Positions 34,781 through 47,732 of a stretch of DNA of 64,000 nt are shown here, piece after piece. Every line of letters begins with the position of its first letter. The first letter of the stretch is position 1. The translations under genes and the position numbers were made by a program. Below the pieces are notes generated by a model that was not told the origin of the DNA, did not search any database, and saw only the letters and a list, made by a program, of their open reading frames with translations. This DNA is from Laburnicola sp. R22_1. Its lineage: Eukaryota > Ascomycota > Dothideomycetes > Pleosporales > Didymosphaeriaceae. The DNA is taken from positions 2,170,001 through 2,234,000 of the forward strand of contig JACONQ010000008.1 in the NCBI GenBank assembly GCA_014281115.1, written 5' to 3'.

Positions 34781-35692
34781 ATAATATATATATAATAGCG
34801 TTAAGTAATATAATTATTAGTATTTTTATTTTAATTATAATTTTATTCTAGTATAGCTTCCTATTAGAGTAAAGCCCTAAATGTACGCTTTTTCTTAACA
34901 TCTTAATTTTCTAAATATACTATTGCATATATACCTACTTTAAATTGTCCTTAATAGCCTTGCTAAAATTAGGAAATAAAGGCAACGCTTTAAGGTTACT
35001 AAAAATACTTTATAGTTAGTTAGAATATATATCTATGCTATACTTATTATAGAACTTAATAAGCAATAGCACTATACCTATACTATATAGATTATAGTAT
35101 GACTTTAATATTTAATATTAATTATTCTACTCTTCTCTTATACTCTAGACGCTCTTTTTCTTTGTTTACTAACTAAATAATATTTTCTATTATATTTCTA
35201 CTTAACTAGTTATATTTAATAATAATATTCTTCTAAATAAGTTTAATATTTACTACTTTAGTAGAGACTTTTTATCTAGCCTTTATATATGTTTATTATA
35301 TTTAATTAATATTATTTATATAATATTTGCTATAACCTTACTATATTTAAGACACTTTTAGTCTTTAAGTATAGTATACTCCTTTTCTATCTTTTTACTC
35401 TGTAAGTAGCCTGTGTACTACCTTCCTAGATTATATTAAGAGTAGATAGTAATTTTTTGTATAGCTATAGGGGAGGGTTTACTCCTCTTATACTAGTATT
35501 TACTATAGCTACTATTTATAGGCTATACTTAAAGGTAAAGTGTTAGAGTAGAGACTTATATATTCTTATACTTTTAGAATTATAAGATTTTTCTATATAT
35601 CTTAGTTGCTAAGATATTTAGGTAATAAAGTGTAAGAAGTAGTTTATAATAAGCCTTTAGACTTGCTACTTACTTTATTATATTAGTTAGAA

Positions 35693-35807
35693 CCCCTTTT
35701 TATTAACACTATCTTAAAACACTTTTCTATGTCAACAATAGTAGGAGAGATAACTGCTATTATTATAATATTTTTAGTAGAAACCCCTTAGTCGCAAAAA
35801 AAACTCC
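35693..35807 (+). repeat. Short interspersed repeat S2, copy 1, with A-rich tail and 16-bp duplication
   Basis: 115 bp beginning CCCCTTTTTATTAACACTA and ending GTCGCAAAAAAAACTCC. ATTATATTAGTTAGAA is present on both sides (35677-35692, 35808-35823). No inverted termini. Other copies are at about 37403-37510 and 44866-44978. Confidence 0.75.
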
Positions 35808-37402
35808 ATTATATTAGTTAGAATAGCTCTAGTGTCTAAACTGAATACTTTAGTACTATTATTATTATAAGTTATTGCAAACCTTATAGTGTATAACACA
35901 CTATATTATATACCTACTATAGTTTATAATAGTCTTAATCTTCTTTAGCTATATTATTATACTTTAAGGTTCTATAAATACTATCTAACTCTTTATTTAT
36001 TAACGCCTAAGATAGTATTAAGTTAACTAGCTACATCTATAGTAGTAGCTAAAAGTTATTAAGCGTGATATAGGTTTATTGTCACTTCTTTTCTATATAT
36101 ATATAATAGTTATTAAGGTCTTATATATATTACCTTTTAAGCTAGTTCTTTATAATATATCTTAGTAGTTTGTATTTAATAGTAAGCCTAAATAGTAGTT
36201 TAGGGATTTTTGCTATCTACGCTTAGTATAATAAGTTTAAAATAATATTCCCTAGTTACTGCTAATATTTGCAACTATTACAATCTATCTATATTCTATT
36301 AGTATTTAGTAGTTATATATCTATAAATTAGCTAAGTAAGAATATAGTAATAGGTAATAGTCCTATCTTAGGTATAGACCTGCCGCTCCTTTAAATAAAT
36401 AACTCGCCTATTTTATATTTTTGCGTAAGATTAATAATTATTCTCTATCTTATAATCTAGTACCCTATAATTAACCTTACTAGATAGGGGTAGAACTTTC
36501 TAATACTAGAACTAGACCTATTACTATTACTACTATATTACTCGCTCTGCATAACTATTTTAGCTAATATTATTTACTAGTAGGAAAGTATTATAAAACT
36601 TAGAGTAAGAGCCTATATTATAGAAAATATAATTATATTATATAATATTATAAGTGTAGCCTAGTTAAGTATAACTATCTGCGCTATTATAGCGTATAAC
36701 TATTCTATTATATAAGTGCGTGCCTAGCTAAGATTAGTGTTAATAGCTATATTTAATCTATAGATAATTATTAGTAAGATTCTAGTATTATATAGAGTTA
36801 TAGTAACTTACTATAGTATACACTATATCTTAGCTGGCTATTATTATAATAATTACTATTTATACTTAGCATTTTCAAATCCGCCTCTACTAGATAAATT
36901 AACACTATCTACGTTAATAGTCCTCTATACTTTATTTTTATTAATAGCTATTATACTATATTAGAGTAATAAGGATATTAGTAAAATATATAGCAATAGT
37001 GTGTAAATTCTCTTTATACTATTAGTTTATAACAAAGTGTAACTAAGCTAAAATAGGTTACTATTTAAATTATAGCTTTAGTAAGAGCTGCTCTTCTTTT
37101 TATCCTACTATTATTGCCTCCCTCTAATTATTATATACTTATCTAACTTGCTACCGCCTAGGAAATTGCTCTTCTTATTTTTCTATTATTATTATATCTT
37201 CCTTTAGTTGTCTAATTCGCTATTTAAGCTATTATCGCTAGTATAGAATATAGGGGTAGGATCTATTATCTATTAGTTTACTATAATTTATACTAAGTTC
37301 TATCTAGTAACTTTTAATTCTTATCTTTCTATATTTATAATAAGTTAAGGTTAAGGTCTATATTAACTATACTATATTACAAGCTCGCTTGTAACGCGCT
37401 AA

Positions 37403-37510
37403 CCCCTTTTTATTAACACCTTAAAACGCTTTTCTGTGTATATAATAGTAGGAAGAATATTTACTATTATTATAATATTTTTATTCGAAACCCCTTAGTC
37501 GCAAAAAAAC
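37403..37510 (+). repeat. Short interspersed repeat S2, copy 2
   Basis: Begins CCCCTTTTTATTAACACC and ends GTCGCAAAAAAAC, close in sequence to the copy at 35693. No target duplication could be seen, so the borders are approximate. Confidence 0.6.
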
Positions 37511-38132
37511 AATAATTAATTCTAAAAATAAGGATACTACTTAAAGGTATATAGAGTAGTATATAAAAGGCGCCTATATTATATCTATATGCTAACTAGA
37601 AGCTGTATTTAATTTATTTATTACCGCTTAGACTATATTACTCTTATATAAAGATATTAAGATATTAAATATATAAATCTAATAGTAGATTAATAATAGT
37701 AAGTGTAGTCTTACCTTTATACTATTAGATCTCTATTATATAAAGCTATTTATCTTTACTAATAGCTTATTTGCTAATAATAAGGACCTAAGCTTATAGC
37801 TAGGATTTCTAATTACTCTAGGTAATAAGCATTATATAGGTAATAGTAATAACTTTAATATCCTAGTAAATATTGTACACTAAAATTTAACTAAGTATAA
37901 GAGAGTAATAAGAAGCGTTCTTACTAGCGAGCTATATAGTATAGTAGAAGACTTTAATAATACTATTACTATTAATAAAACCTTTTAGAAAATTATACGC
38001 ACCCTTAGTCTGCTACTAATTCTTATAGTTATCTATATAGATTTAAAGTCTCTGTATAACTACCTTATCTAATTAGGAACTATAAATAAGAAGCGCCTTA
38101 TAATTAATATTATATTACTTTACAAATTATAT

Positions 38133-38235
38133 GTGTGGCGTTATTTTATCTACCTAGGAGTAGGATGACAAAGGCTTTTATCTCAAATAACATAATAAAA
38201 CAAGCAGAGCCCCCTACTTAGTAATTAAAAAAGGG
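38133..38235 (+). repeat. Short interspersed repeat S1, copy 4
   Basis: 103 bp starting GTGTGGCGTTATTTTATC and ending AAAAAAGGGC, flanked by CAAATTATAT at 38123-38132 and (overlapping the last base) 38236-38245. It is shorter at its 3' end than other copies. Confidence 0.7.
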
Positions 38236-38998
38236 CAAATTATATAAGCACTATAAGATTTCTAAAATTAGATAGATTAATAGAAAGGATAACCCTACTA
38301 ATGCCTATATAAAGAAGGCTATAAACTAGACTCTAAAGTCCTTAATCTCTAGCAACACCTTAATAATTACTATTAAAGCATTAGTAGATTACCTTAAGCC
38401 TGCCTGCACAAGCTCTTCCTAGCCTTTACACAGAACTATTTCCTTATTATTTATTCATTCTTTTATATAATATATTTATTTAATTCTTTCTACACATAGA
38501 TAATATTTAAAAAAATTCTATTATTTATATAGAAAAAGAAGAGACACAATATATATTTATTTAGAGAAGAGTCTTTTTATTTTAGTATTAATAGATAATA
38601 TCTAGTATTATCTACCCTATTATCCTAGCCCTATTCTATGCGATAATTATATCTAGCACTATAGCTTTACTATAAATAAAAACTATATAATTCTACCTAA
38701 AAGCCTACTAGCGTATAGCACTTAGTAAAGGGCCTAGGCCTAGTTATACTACTATAGTAGTAGGCGTATAGAGTGCCCCTAAAATAACTACATAACTAGA
38801 CTATTAGCGTATAGAAATATTCTTTACGCTAAATAATCTTAGTAGTCTATAAATATAGGTCTATACTAGCTAAAAGATTAATATTACTATTATATAAAGG
38901 CATATACGCAATATTAAGTTTCTAAATCTATTTTTAAGTTAGTATCTATATAAAAGCAAACCTATTAGAAATAGAGGAACTTATATTAACGTATCCTA

Positions 38999-40828
38999 TT
39001 AGCGAGCGGATTAGATTAGTAAGCGGGTTAGTTTTCCTTAGTAACACTATAGTACTGCAAACTTTAATTCGAATCACTATTAACACTATCTAAAAATAGC
39101 CCACTAAGAGTAATATCTAAGCTAGAAGATAACTCTTTAGCCTTCTAGTAGGTTCTCGCGTTGTGCCTAGTCCCCCTATAGTTGCTGTAGTAGTGTTGTG
39201 TTAAGGGGCCTCCCTTAGTGTTACCTCTACCCTGCGCCCTTTTGGACAATTTCGCCCTAATAGAGGGACTCCTAGCCACTAAATCTGCTCCCTGGCCAAA
39301 GTTAAGTACTCTATTATGCTAGAGACGCTTCCTTTTACGCGATTTTCGCTTAGTAAGCAGCTCTATCTGCTTCTAAAGCTTAGCGAGTTGGCCCATTATA
39401 AGTACACCTTAGTAAGCTAGACTTTTAGCGCTCTTTATAAGCTGTGCGAGCCTTATAGTAATAGTAGTTAGTGATTTCTTAATAAATTCTATTACTAGCT
39501 TAGCCTATAACAAGAGTTTAATAGTGTTTTTTAGTGTTTGTAATTGCTAGGGCTTATTTAGTATAGGTAGTCCTGGTGGGGTGTAAAGTCGCACGTTAAG
39601 GCGATCTACCACTACTAACGCGTCTAAAGGAATAAGCCTAGAGGCCTTAAAGGCTTTTTTATAATTCTCTAGTATAAATATATTAAAAAACGCGTTGCAA
39701 AAGGCTAGTAGGAAGCCCTCTTTATTAATATAAAAGACGTGTTGGCGCGCTAAGTCTCGCACGCGCTAGGAGTACTTTAGCTTTAGTGGCGCGAAACAGA
39801 CCATATTAAGCGGCTATAGGATATAAGATAAGTGCGCTAGCATACAGAGGGTTAGGATTCTCTATTCTAGGTAGTAATCCTTAAAATCTTAGGATTAGTG
39901 GCTCTTATAGCTGTCTAGAATAAGTAACCTTTATAATCCCACTATACGCAGCCTTGTATACGCGTTAAAGTGCTTTAACTATGCAACTCCAAGCTTATTA
40001 TTAGTCTAGCCAGTCTTAGAGACTAAAAGCTTCTAATTGCGGGAGATACTAGTCTCCTTATACTACGCTAAGATGTGAACTCGCCCTTTATAGATAATAA
40101 AGAGTGGGACAGTATACCTAGCAGCGCAAATGCTCTGGATCACTGTAACCCACTCGCGGTCGCCTAGCTAGACAAGATTAGGTTAAGAACGTCTCTCTAA
40201 GCCTGTCACAATCTTTATTAAGCCAATAACTCCCATTTAGAAGCCAGTCTTATTGAAGTTATAGACGTCTTAATCCTACACCCTATACTTGGCTTTTGTC
40301 TCCTCTATAAGCCGAAACCACGCGTTTATTACCTCTGGATCCTCCTGTTATATTCTCTATTAGTCCTTCGCTTAATTAAAGGCCATTTTAAGCTTAGGTA
40401 CACACTTTACAAAGCGTTAAGCCTAGTATTTACCCACAGGGTCTCTATACCGCGTAGCTAGTAGTTTATTAGCCATATTCTCCACCTTATCTAGCCAGGG
40501 TGCAAATCCTCGCAAGTATAGGTCGAGTATATATTAAATAAGCGTCTCCTCTTTAGTTATAGTAAGCTTCGCCATATTAGCGTAGTTATTTGCTTGGGCA
40601 GTAATTCTATTGTATTAGCGGGTTACTGTAGTTTTTAGGACGTTATACACGTTAGCGGCGCATTATAGGCTTAAAAATTGTTTATTCTAATAGGCCTAAA
40701 GGGCAAGCTTAATTCTGCCTTCTTTATTAGATAATAACACGTTGCGTTGTTAAGACATAATAAGTTATTATAAGATATTGTGGTCTTGGCAAAAACTAAC
40801 CCGCTTACTAATCTAACCCGCTCGCTAA
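38999..40828 (-). mobile_element. Pogo/Fot1-type transposon, copy B, uninterrupted, 1830 bp
   Basis: Perfect inverted ends of about 38 bp (TTAGCGAGCGGATTAGATTA and its complement) with TA on each side (38997-38998, 40829-40830). The minus-strand transposase is nonsense-riddled. A 71-codon open stretch at 39547-39762 keeps the C-terminal pogo pattern (FKASRLIPLDALVVVDRLNV). It is the reference for dissecting copy A at 490-8337. Confidence 0.85.
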
Positions 40829-41048
40829 TAGAATATGTTAATAGAGATATTTTAAAAGAATATATAGTTTATATAGGAACTAGTAGAGAGGATAATATAT
40901 ATTCTTTTATCTAGAAGATTATATATAATAAGATTAAAGCTAAAAAAGCTAACTTAGTTACTAGCTAGTATAAGTGCTATTATCTATAGCAAGTTAGCAC
41001 TATATAAAGATAAAATATTATATAATAAGAAATATAGTTTAGCACTAT

Positions 41049-41377
41049 TAAACATCTTTGTCGTGTAAAGATTCTAACCAAGATTAAGTCCGCACTATAC
41101 ACAAAAAGAAGTAAAATAAAAGATACTAAAACCTAGTACCTAGCACATAGTAGTAGTAATAAAATATACACAAAATAATAATAATTTCGTTATTAACTTT
41201 TTTATAGTAGTATTATTAATAGTAGTTAATAGATAGTCTAGTTACTATTATAATTATTGTTATTATTATTATAGTAAAAAATGTTATTAAAGAAATTATT
41301 AATTACGTAATACGGTAGTCCGTTAAAGAGCCGACCCGGGATTACGTGATATTACGAATTAACTCCGAGGGAGAAAG
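41049..41377. repeat. R1 repeat, 329-bp internally deleted copy with 13-bp duplication
   Basis: AGTTTAGCACTAT is present at 41036-41048 and 41378-41390. Its two halves match the ends of the longer copy at 32638-33880. It is less mutated near its 3' end (GAGCCGACCCGGGATTACG). A truncated third copy starts at about 46493 and stops at 46590. Confidence 0.7.
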
Positions 41378-41507
41378 AGTTTAGCACTATATAAAATAGG
41401 AGATTAGCTTAATAAAAAAAGAGCTAGGAAGAAGAAATACGTATAGAGAGATGTTTAAAGTAAAGAATAAGAAAGAGAAAAAAATAAAAATAAAAGCCTA
41501 TCTTATA

Positions 41508-43378
41508 ACGTACTTTGCACTCGAGTTAGACACTCTATTAAGTTAGACACTTTGCTAAGACTCTACTAAAACGTACTATTAGCAATAGTATAACACAATA
41601 CCTTAACTATATAATAAACTACTAGTGTTAAAAGAAGCGTATATATAGCTTACAATCTAGGCTATTAAATAAGACATAACACTCTCTTAGCGACGCGCTA
41701 TAGCTATCTACAACGTCTCTTAAAGTACACTTAGCAACTAACGCGCTAGAAAGACGTTTAGACGCAACTACGCACCCAACAAAATAAGACTTACTATAAG
41801 AGAGGAGCAGGCAATTATAAAGCATATACTTAATCTAAACGCATAAGAATTTTCGCCTTAGCTTAATACTATAAAGGATATAGCTAATTCTTTACTAGCT
41901 GCATACTACTATAAGCCAGTTAGCCAGAGGTAGCCTTATAACTTTGTTAAGCGCCAGCTAGAGCTTAAAGTTAAGTTTAATCGAAAGTACGACTATAAGA
42001 GAGCTCTCTAGAAGAATTCTAAAGTAATATAAGACTAGTTCCGGCTTATAGAGAAGATAAAGGCTAAATATAGTATCCTAGACAAGGACACCTACAATTT
42101 TAATAAAGCAGGCTTTATAATAGATATAATATTAACTAGAGTAATAGTTATAGGCTCTAAGCATTAAGAACGGCTAAAGCAGGTGCAGCAGGGCAATAGG
42201 GAGTAGACAATAGTCATCTAAGGCATTAATACGATAGGGTAGTAGATTCTGCCCTTTATTATCTTTGGGGGCAAGCACCACCTCTCCGCCTAGTATAAAG
42301 AGAAGGATCTACCTTATAATTAGGTTATTGCAGTATCTAAGAATAACTAGACAATAAATAAGCTTAGTCTATAGTGGCTAATGCACTTTAATAAGCATAC
42401 AAAGAGGCGTGTTGTTAGCATAACACGTTTGCTTATTCTTAACAGCCATAAGAGTTATAACTTATTTAAATTTAAATAGTATTGCAAGAAGAGCAATATT
42501 GTTACTCTCTATATAATCTCGCATTTATCGCACCTCTTATAGCCACTTAATATAGACTATTTCGCGCCTTTAAAAAAGGCGTATGGGCGCTAAGCTAAGG
42601 ATTTAATACGTAACCACATTACGCACATTACTAAAATTAAGTTCCTGCCTTGCTTTATTACTACTTTTAAGGCTTTGTTTACTAAAAGTAATATTAATGA
42701 AGGCTTTTAAGGTGCTGGCCTAGTGCCCCACAACCTAGAAGCTGTAATATCGCAGCTTAACGTCCGCCTGCATACGCCTCCACTTTGTACTATTCGCGAT
42801 AGTATATAGGAGTCGCAAACTTCGCAAAATAGTATAGAACTTAGGTCGCAATTAACGCTAGTTAAGTAGAGAATTTAAAGGCATATAGATAGTTCCCTAA
42901 CTTATATAGTTAAGACGATGGAAAAGCTCGTTAAAGGCGCTAAGATAATAGGGCATTCTTTAGTATTAATAACTAAACGCAACACCGAACTTTAAGCTAC
43001 TAATAAGGCCGCCACACAATATAAATTATATAAAAGAAAGCGATTGCAGCAAGAAGGAGTCCTTATAGTTAAAGAGGGCCAGCGACTAACTACTCTAAAG
43101 GACTTTGGGATGCGTAGTAATAGCAAGAAGGCAAAGAAGAGGGTGCGTACTAATAGAGGCGAATCCGCTTAACAGCGCTATAGACGCTGCGATAAGCCTA
43201 GGCACAATAAAAAAACCTATAGACAGCTTATAGAAGTAGATTCTAAATAGTTTAGTCTATTTAGACTATCGAAAATAGTTTATATTAACTCTATACTATT
43301 GTGAATAGTACAGAACTTAGTAGGGTCTTGGCAAAGTGTTTGACTTAATAGAGTGTCCGACTCGAGTGCAAAGTACAT
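41508..43378 (+). mobile_element. Pogo/Fot1-type transposon, heavily RIP-mutated copy, 1871 bp
   Basis: Same ends and exactly the same length as the element at 1062-2932, with TA at 41506-41507 and 43379-43380. It differs by a dense set of C-to-T and G-to-A changes, for example GACGAGGAC to GACAAGGAC near 42080. The transposase frame (from about 41598, where ATG has become ATA) carries more stops than the first copy. Confidence 0.85.
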
Positions 43379-43690
43379 TATATCTCTTTTTTTATCTAGA
43401 GCCTTAATTTCTACCCCTTACTAGTATTTGTCTTCTCCTTATCTACTATTGCATAATTACCTAATTTTACTACCTAAATAGATAAAATAAATAGGTCTAC
43501 CTATAATATAAGGAATAAACTAAGTAAAAAAACTCTATATAAATAATATATTATTGCTATAATCTTATTATTAATTACGCAATCTTACTCTTAACTACTA
43601 TTAGCTAGACTACTACTCTACTACTAATAAGCCTAATTACGCCTCTAATAAATAGCAATAAAGTATAATAAATAGTTACTTAATAGAATC

Positions 43691-43820
43691 TTTCTTTTTT
43701 TTATAATTACCTTTTTCACGCTCTTTTTAATTACTAAGCAGGGGGCTCTGCTTTTTTTATTATATTATTTCAGATGAAAGTCTTTATCGTACTACCCCTA
43801 GGCAGTTAATTTAACGTCAC
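43691..43820 (-). repeat. Short interspersed repeat S1, copy 5
   Basis: 130 bp flanked by ATAGAATC at 43683-43690 and 43821-43828. Read on the minus strand it starts GTGACGTTAAATTAACTGCC and ends in an A-rich run of about 13 bases. Confidence 0.7.
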
Positions 43821-44865
43821 ATAGAATCGTTCTACTAACTAAAGTAGACTAGCTAGAGTAGAAGGCGTATAGATAGGAGAATAATAAATAGATAAAGTAA
43901 ATATTAGTAAGCAGATAATTTGTGTAGAAGAAGGAAAAACTACTAATAATAACTTTAAAATAAAAAGTTACTAGTATCTGTACACTATATAGGCAAGAGC
44001 ACCTAAGGGAGTTAAAGTTTTAATATTATTATATAATAGTATTATATAGAAATTATATAATACTTATACGCTATAGCCTATGCGTTATAAAATCTTCTCC
44101 TTTTTATTTACACTCTTTCTAGAGATAAGTAATTAATACTAAGTTAGTTCTATTATATTATTTCCTTTCCTTATATAATTATTACGTATACTCTTTACAC
44201 TTACTAGTATAGAGTATTAGATATTAATGTCTATACAGCTAGCTGTAGAGCCTATTTAACACATACTATATTTACAAAATTATAGAGTTTCCTAATAACC
44301 TTATGCCTCTAGTATAATTAATATTGCTTTTAAGGCAACACGTAGGCAAGCTTAGCTTTAAAATTACTTACTCTATTACTATAAATAAAAGCTTTAATAA
44401 TTAGATTAATTATATAATCTATATAGCGTATATAGTATTAATTTCTAATATTAAGGCTAGTTTTACCGGGTAGGTGTTTAATAAATTTAGTACTATTATT
44501 ACTAGTATTATTACCTATAAAATAGTAGAGTTTTTGCTTAAATCTATACTTCTTAATTACTTAGAGTATAAGCTAGGCTTATATAGCTGCTATATAGTTC
44601 TTAAAAAGGTTATAAAAGCTAATAAGTAGGTTGCGTTATTAGTATTTTGTATTTAAATACTATAAGTTACTATAAAAGATTATTAAGTACGCTTATTAAT
44701 AGAAATTTAAAGTAAAAAAATAAGCTTACTATTAAAGTAAGCAATAACTCTAAAAAAGCATATATTGTTTAGAGACGTTTATATATCGCAACTTATACTA
44801 ATTTTACTTAGTAATAAGTGTAAAAGCTTTGCAACCTTCTTTTTTTACTTTACTATACTACTTTA

Positions 44866-44978
44866 TTAACTTCTTTTTATTAACACTACCTTAAAACGCT
44901 TTTATGTATTAATAATAGTATGAGAGATAACTGCTAATATTGTAATATTTATTAGAAACTCCTTAGTTGTAAAAAAAA
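44866..44978 (+). repeat. Short interspersed repeat S2, copy 3, with A-rich tail and 14-bp duplication
   Basis: 113 bp beginning TTAACTTCTTTTTATTAACA and ending TTGTAAAAAAAA. ACTATACTACTTTA occurs at 44852-44865 and 44979-44992. Confidence 0.75.
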
Positions 44979-45635
44979 ACTATACTACTTTATATATATT
45001 TTACTAGTATTATAGGACTATGTAGTAGAGCGTATAAAAGGTTAGTTTAATTCTATATTATAAGGCCCTAGATAGCTGCTAAGGTTACTATTTTAAAAGT
45101 AAGATTTCCTATAATAACCTAGTTAACAAAGGCGCTTTGTAACTTCTCTTCTTACTATAGGAAATAAAATATAGTAGATTTTATCCTAATAGTAGTTGCA
45201 AAAGGACTTTTAGGCTATATAGTTGCTATAGTAGGTAGTAACCTAGTATTAGGATTAATTTAGTACATCTTTTTAAGATGTTATTTAATATAAGCTATAC
45301 TATTAACCTTCTAATAACTAGAGAACTTACTATTAAGATAATAGTCTCTATAAAGCTAGTATAAATTCTTATTAACTATATTATTCTTTAGGTACTTTAG
45401 CTTAGCTTTATACTACTAAATTATAGCTAAATTACGCTTACCTTTAAGCTAGCCTTTATAGTAGACTTAGTATCTAATATAACTAGACTTAAAGTAATAG
45501 CTACTATGCTAAAAATAGTACTAATTAATATTAAAGAACTTTCTAAAATATAGCTTTAGTTACTACTAGTATATATAGCTCCTTTATATAGATGTTAGAA
45601 TATCTAGAGTACTCTTATTATATAGGCTAGCAAAT

Positions 45636-45768
45636 GGGTATAGGTTAGGTTAGGATTAGGTTAGATTACGTAAGACTTAACTCCAACCCAACTCTACTTA
45701 CGTAAGACCCTAATCCTAACCTAACCTTATTTACGTAAGACTCTAACCCTAACCTAATCCTAGGGTAC
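45636..45768. repeat. Telomere-like TTAGG/CCTAA repeats in inverted array
   Basis: GGGTATAGGTTAGGTTAGGA stands at the left and CCTAATCCTAACCTAACC plus CTAACCCTAACCTAATCC at the right, with TTACGTAAGAC repeated three times between them. The TTAGG half and CCTAA halves are inverted to each other. Confidence 0.6.
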
Positions 45769-45840
45769 CTATTTAGTCTATAATAAATAGGTATTATAAT
45801 TAATTATTAAAATATAAAGCTAAAAGTAATTTTACTTTAT

Positions 45841-45912
45841 GTGTTATATTTTTTCCTTTGGCTATTTTTACTATAAGGGACGTTAGCCAGCCATAGTAAG
45901 TGTGTACGCTTA
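45841..45912. repeat. Diverged S3 repeat copy
   Basis: TTTTCCTTTGGCTATTTTTA, then GGGACGTTAGCCAGCCATAG, match the 72-bp insertion at 16363-16434 with RIP-type differences. No target duplication recognised. Confidence 0.55.
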
Positions 45913-46590
45913 GTTATTAGTCACATAATAAGTTATATAATATTAATTATATTAGTTAGATGTACTATGCCAATGCATATATTAGTAACCACTCTATACT
46001 TATATACTATAAGTATATATATCGCGTTACTATAGGTAGAACTATTAACTATTAACTAGCTTTCCGCAAGCCTATATAATAGGTTAAAATACTCCTTAGC
46101 AATGCTTACTTGCCTTATCCTTTGCCTCCTCCTCCTACTACTATATTAAACGCAATACTATAGCTAAACTAACTAACACAACTTGTTCTTATGTCTAGGG
46201 CACTTATTAAAGTATATATATAAGTTAATAAAGCTATAATCCTATTATATACTAAAAGGCTAAGAGATATATTTAAAAAGATAGGTATATAGTATCTAAG
46301 AGGCCTACTAGACCTACACTAGATGTAGATAGATTTCTAAATTATTTAGCTTAAAAAGATTAGCCTATAGCTACTATATAAGTAGTTATATAATAGTCTA
46401 GCGTACGTAGCGTATATAGTAGAGCTTTAGAACCTTTGCCTACTTAAAGAGTACCTTTAGAATAACTATAACTGTAATCTTACTACCTATATATTAAAGA
46501 TCTTTGTTATATAGAGATTCTAACTAAGGTTAAGTCTATACTATATAGAGAGAGGAGTAAAATAGAAAGCACTAAAACCTAGTACCTAGT

Positions 46591-46760
46591 TGTCAGATAT
46601 CAGGTCACTGGAAATCACTGTGATTTCACTGTGAAATCCAGTAGTCACGTGCGTCCGATCACATGGTCTCCTTATGACGACAGTTGGTGTAACTTACAGT
46701 GATTTCACTGTGAGATCACTGTGAAATACACAAAGGAGACTGGCGTACTACTGTTACACT
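46591..46760. repeat. Repeated TTTCACTGTGA motifs
   Basis: CACTGTGATTTCACTGTGA and shorter versions occur in two clusters (46612-46637, 46699-46731). This stretch is not RIP-mutated and abruptly truncates an R1 repeat copy at 46590, so it is probably the edge of an inserted element. Confidence 0.5.
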
Positions 46761-46904
46761 ACTCCGCACTATTACTAGTGCGTCTTAGCGCTAGATAGAT
46801 ATTGCGTACGATAGCTGAGCTTCTCCGACAGAGATCACTCGACAATCAATTCATCATCAAATCCATCACTTTCATCTCATCTCATCAAAGATACTTACGT
46901 ATCT

Positions 46905-47732
46905 GACACTATCCTCCCCACGCTACCCACACCTTGCAGCCGCTTGACGTCTGCCTTTTCAAGCCTCTATTAACTACCTACTTAAACGAGCTCTCCGAGT
47001 TCATGTATAGCTGTTAGGGCATCTCCGCGATTATAAAAAGAGACTTCTTCCGCTTGTTCTATAAGGCCTGGCATACAACGTTTAAGGAAAAGACGATCTT
47101 AACAGCTTTTTAAGTTATAGGGCTTTCGCCGTTAGACTTAGAGGCTATACTTAAGAAGTTTAAAATAGAGGAGACTGAGAGGCCCTTATTAAGCGATAGT
47201 ACTACTTCCGTACTCAGCGCTTTAGATTGGAGAAAGATTGAGCGATTACTGCGCCAGGTAGTGGAGGATATCTACGATTGACGCTCCCAACAGCTAAGCC
47301 AGACGATTCACGTGATGGCTGTACAAAAACAGCTCCTCCAGCATGAAAACGAGCGACTCAGAGGGGCCTTTGTCAATAAGAAGAAGCGCCGTTAACGTGG
47401 CAGGCCTCTATTACTTAAGGCACCGCAGGAGTATAATAGTGGAGCTATATTCTGGTCGCCATCCAAAGTCAAGGACGCCCGCGATCGCCAAGCACAAAAG
47501 GATGCCAACAAGCAGCTACTACAACAACAGAAGTCCAAGGAGATCAAGCGTAGGGAGTAGCAGAAGCAGGAGAAGGCTACCATGCTTGAAGAGAGGCAGC
47601 GCATGAGAGAGGTGGCCAAAGAAATACGCCTTTAAGAACAGCGCGAGAAGGCCGTGCAGCGCGAAGAAGCTAGGATCGCGCGCGAAGCCAAAAGCAACTC
47701 CAACAAGATATACAATTCTCCAAAAGGGTAAT
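46905..47732 (+). pseudogene. C-terminal part of a DDE transposase
   Basis: The frame reads HTLQPLDVCLFKPLL at the start, then IGLSPLDLEAILKKFKI, then a Lys/Gln/Glu-rich coiled-coil tail (DARDRQAQKDANKQLLQQQK). This is the C-terminal half of fungal pogo-type transposases. It has several TAG, TGA and TAA stops but stays in one frame. The catalytic N-terminal half is missing. Confidence 0.7.
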
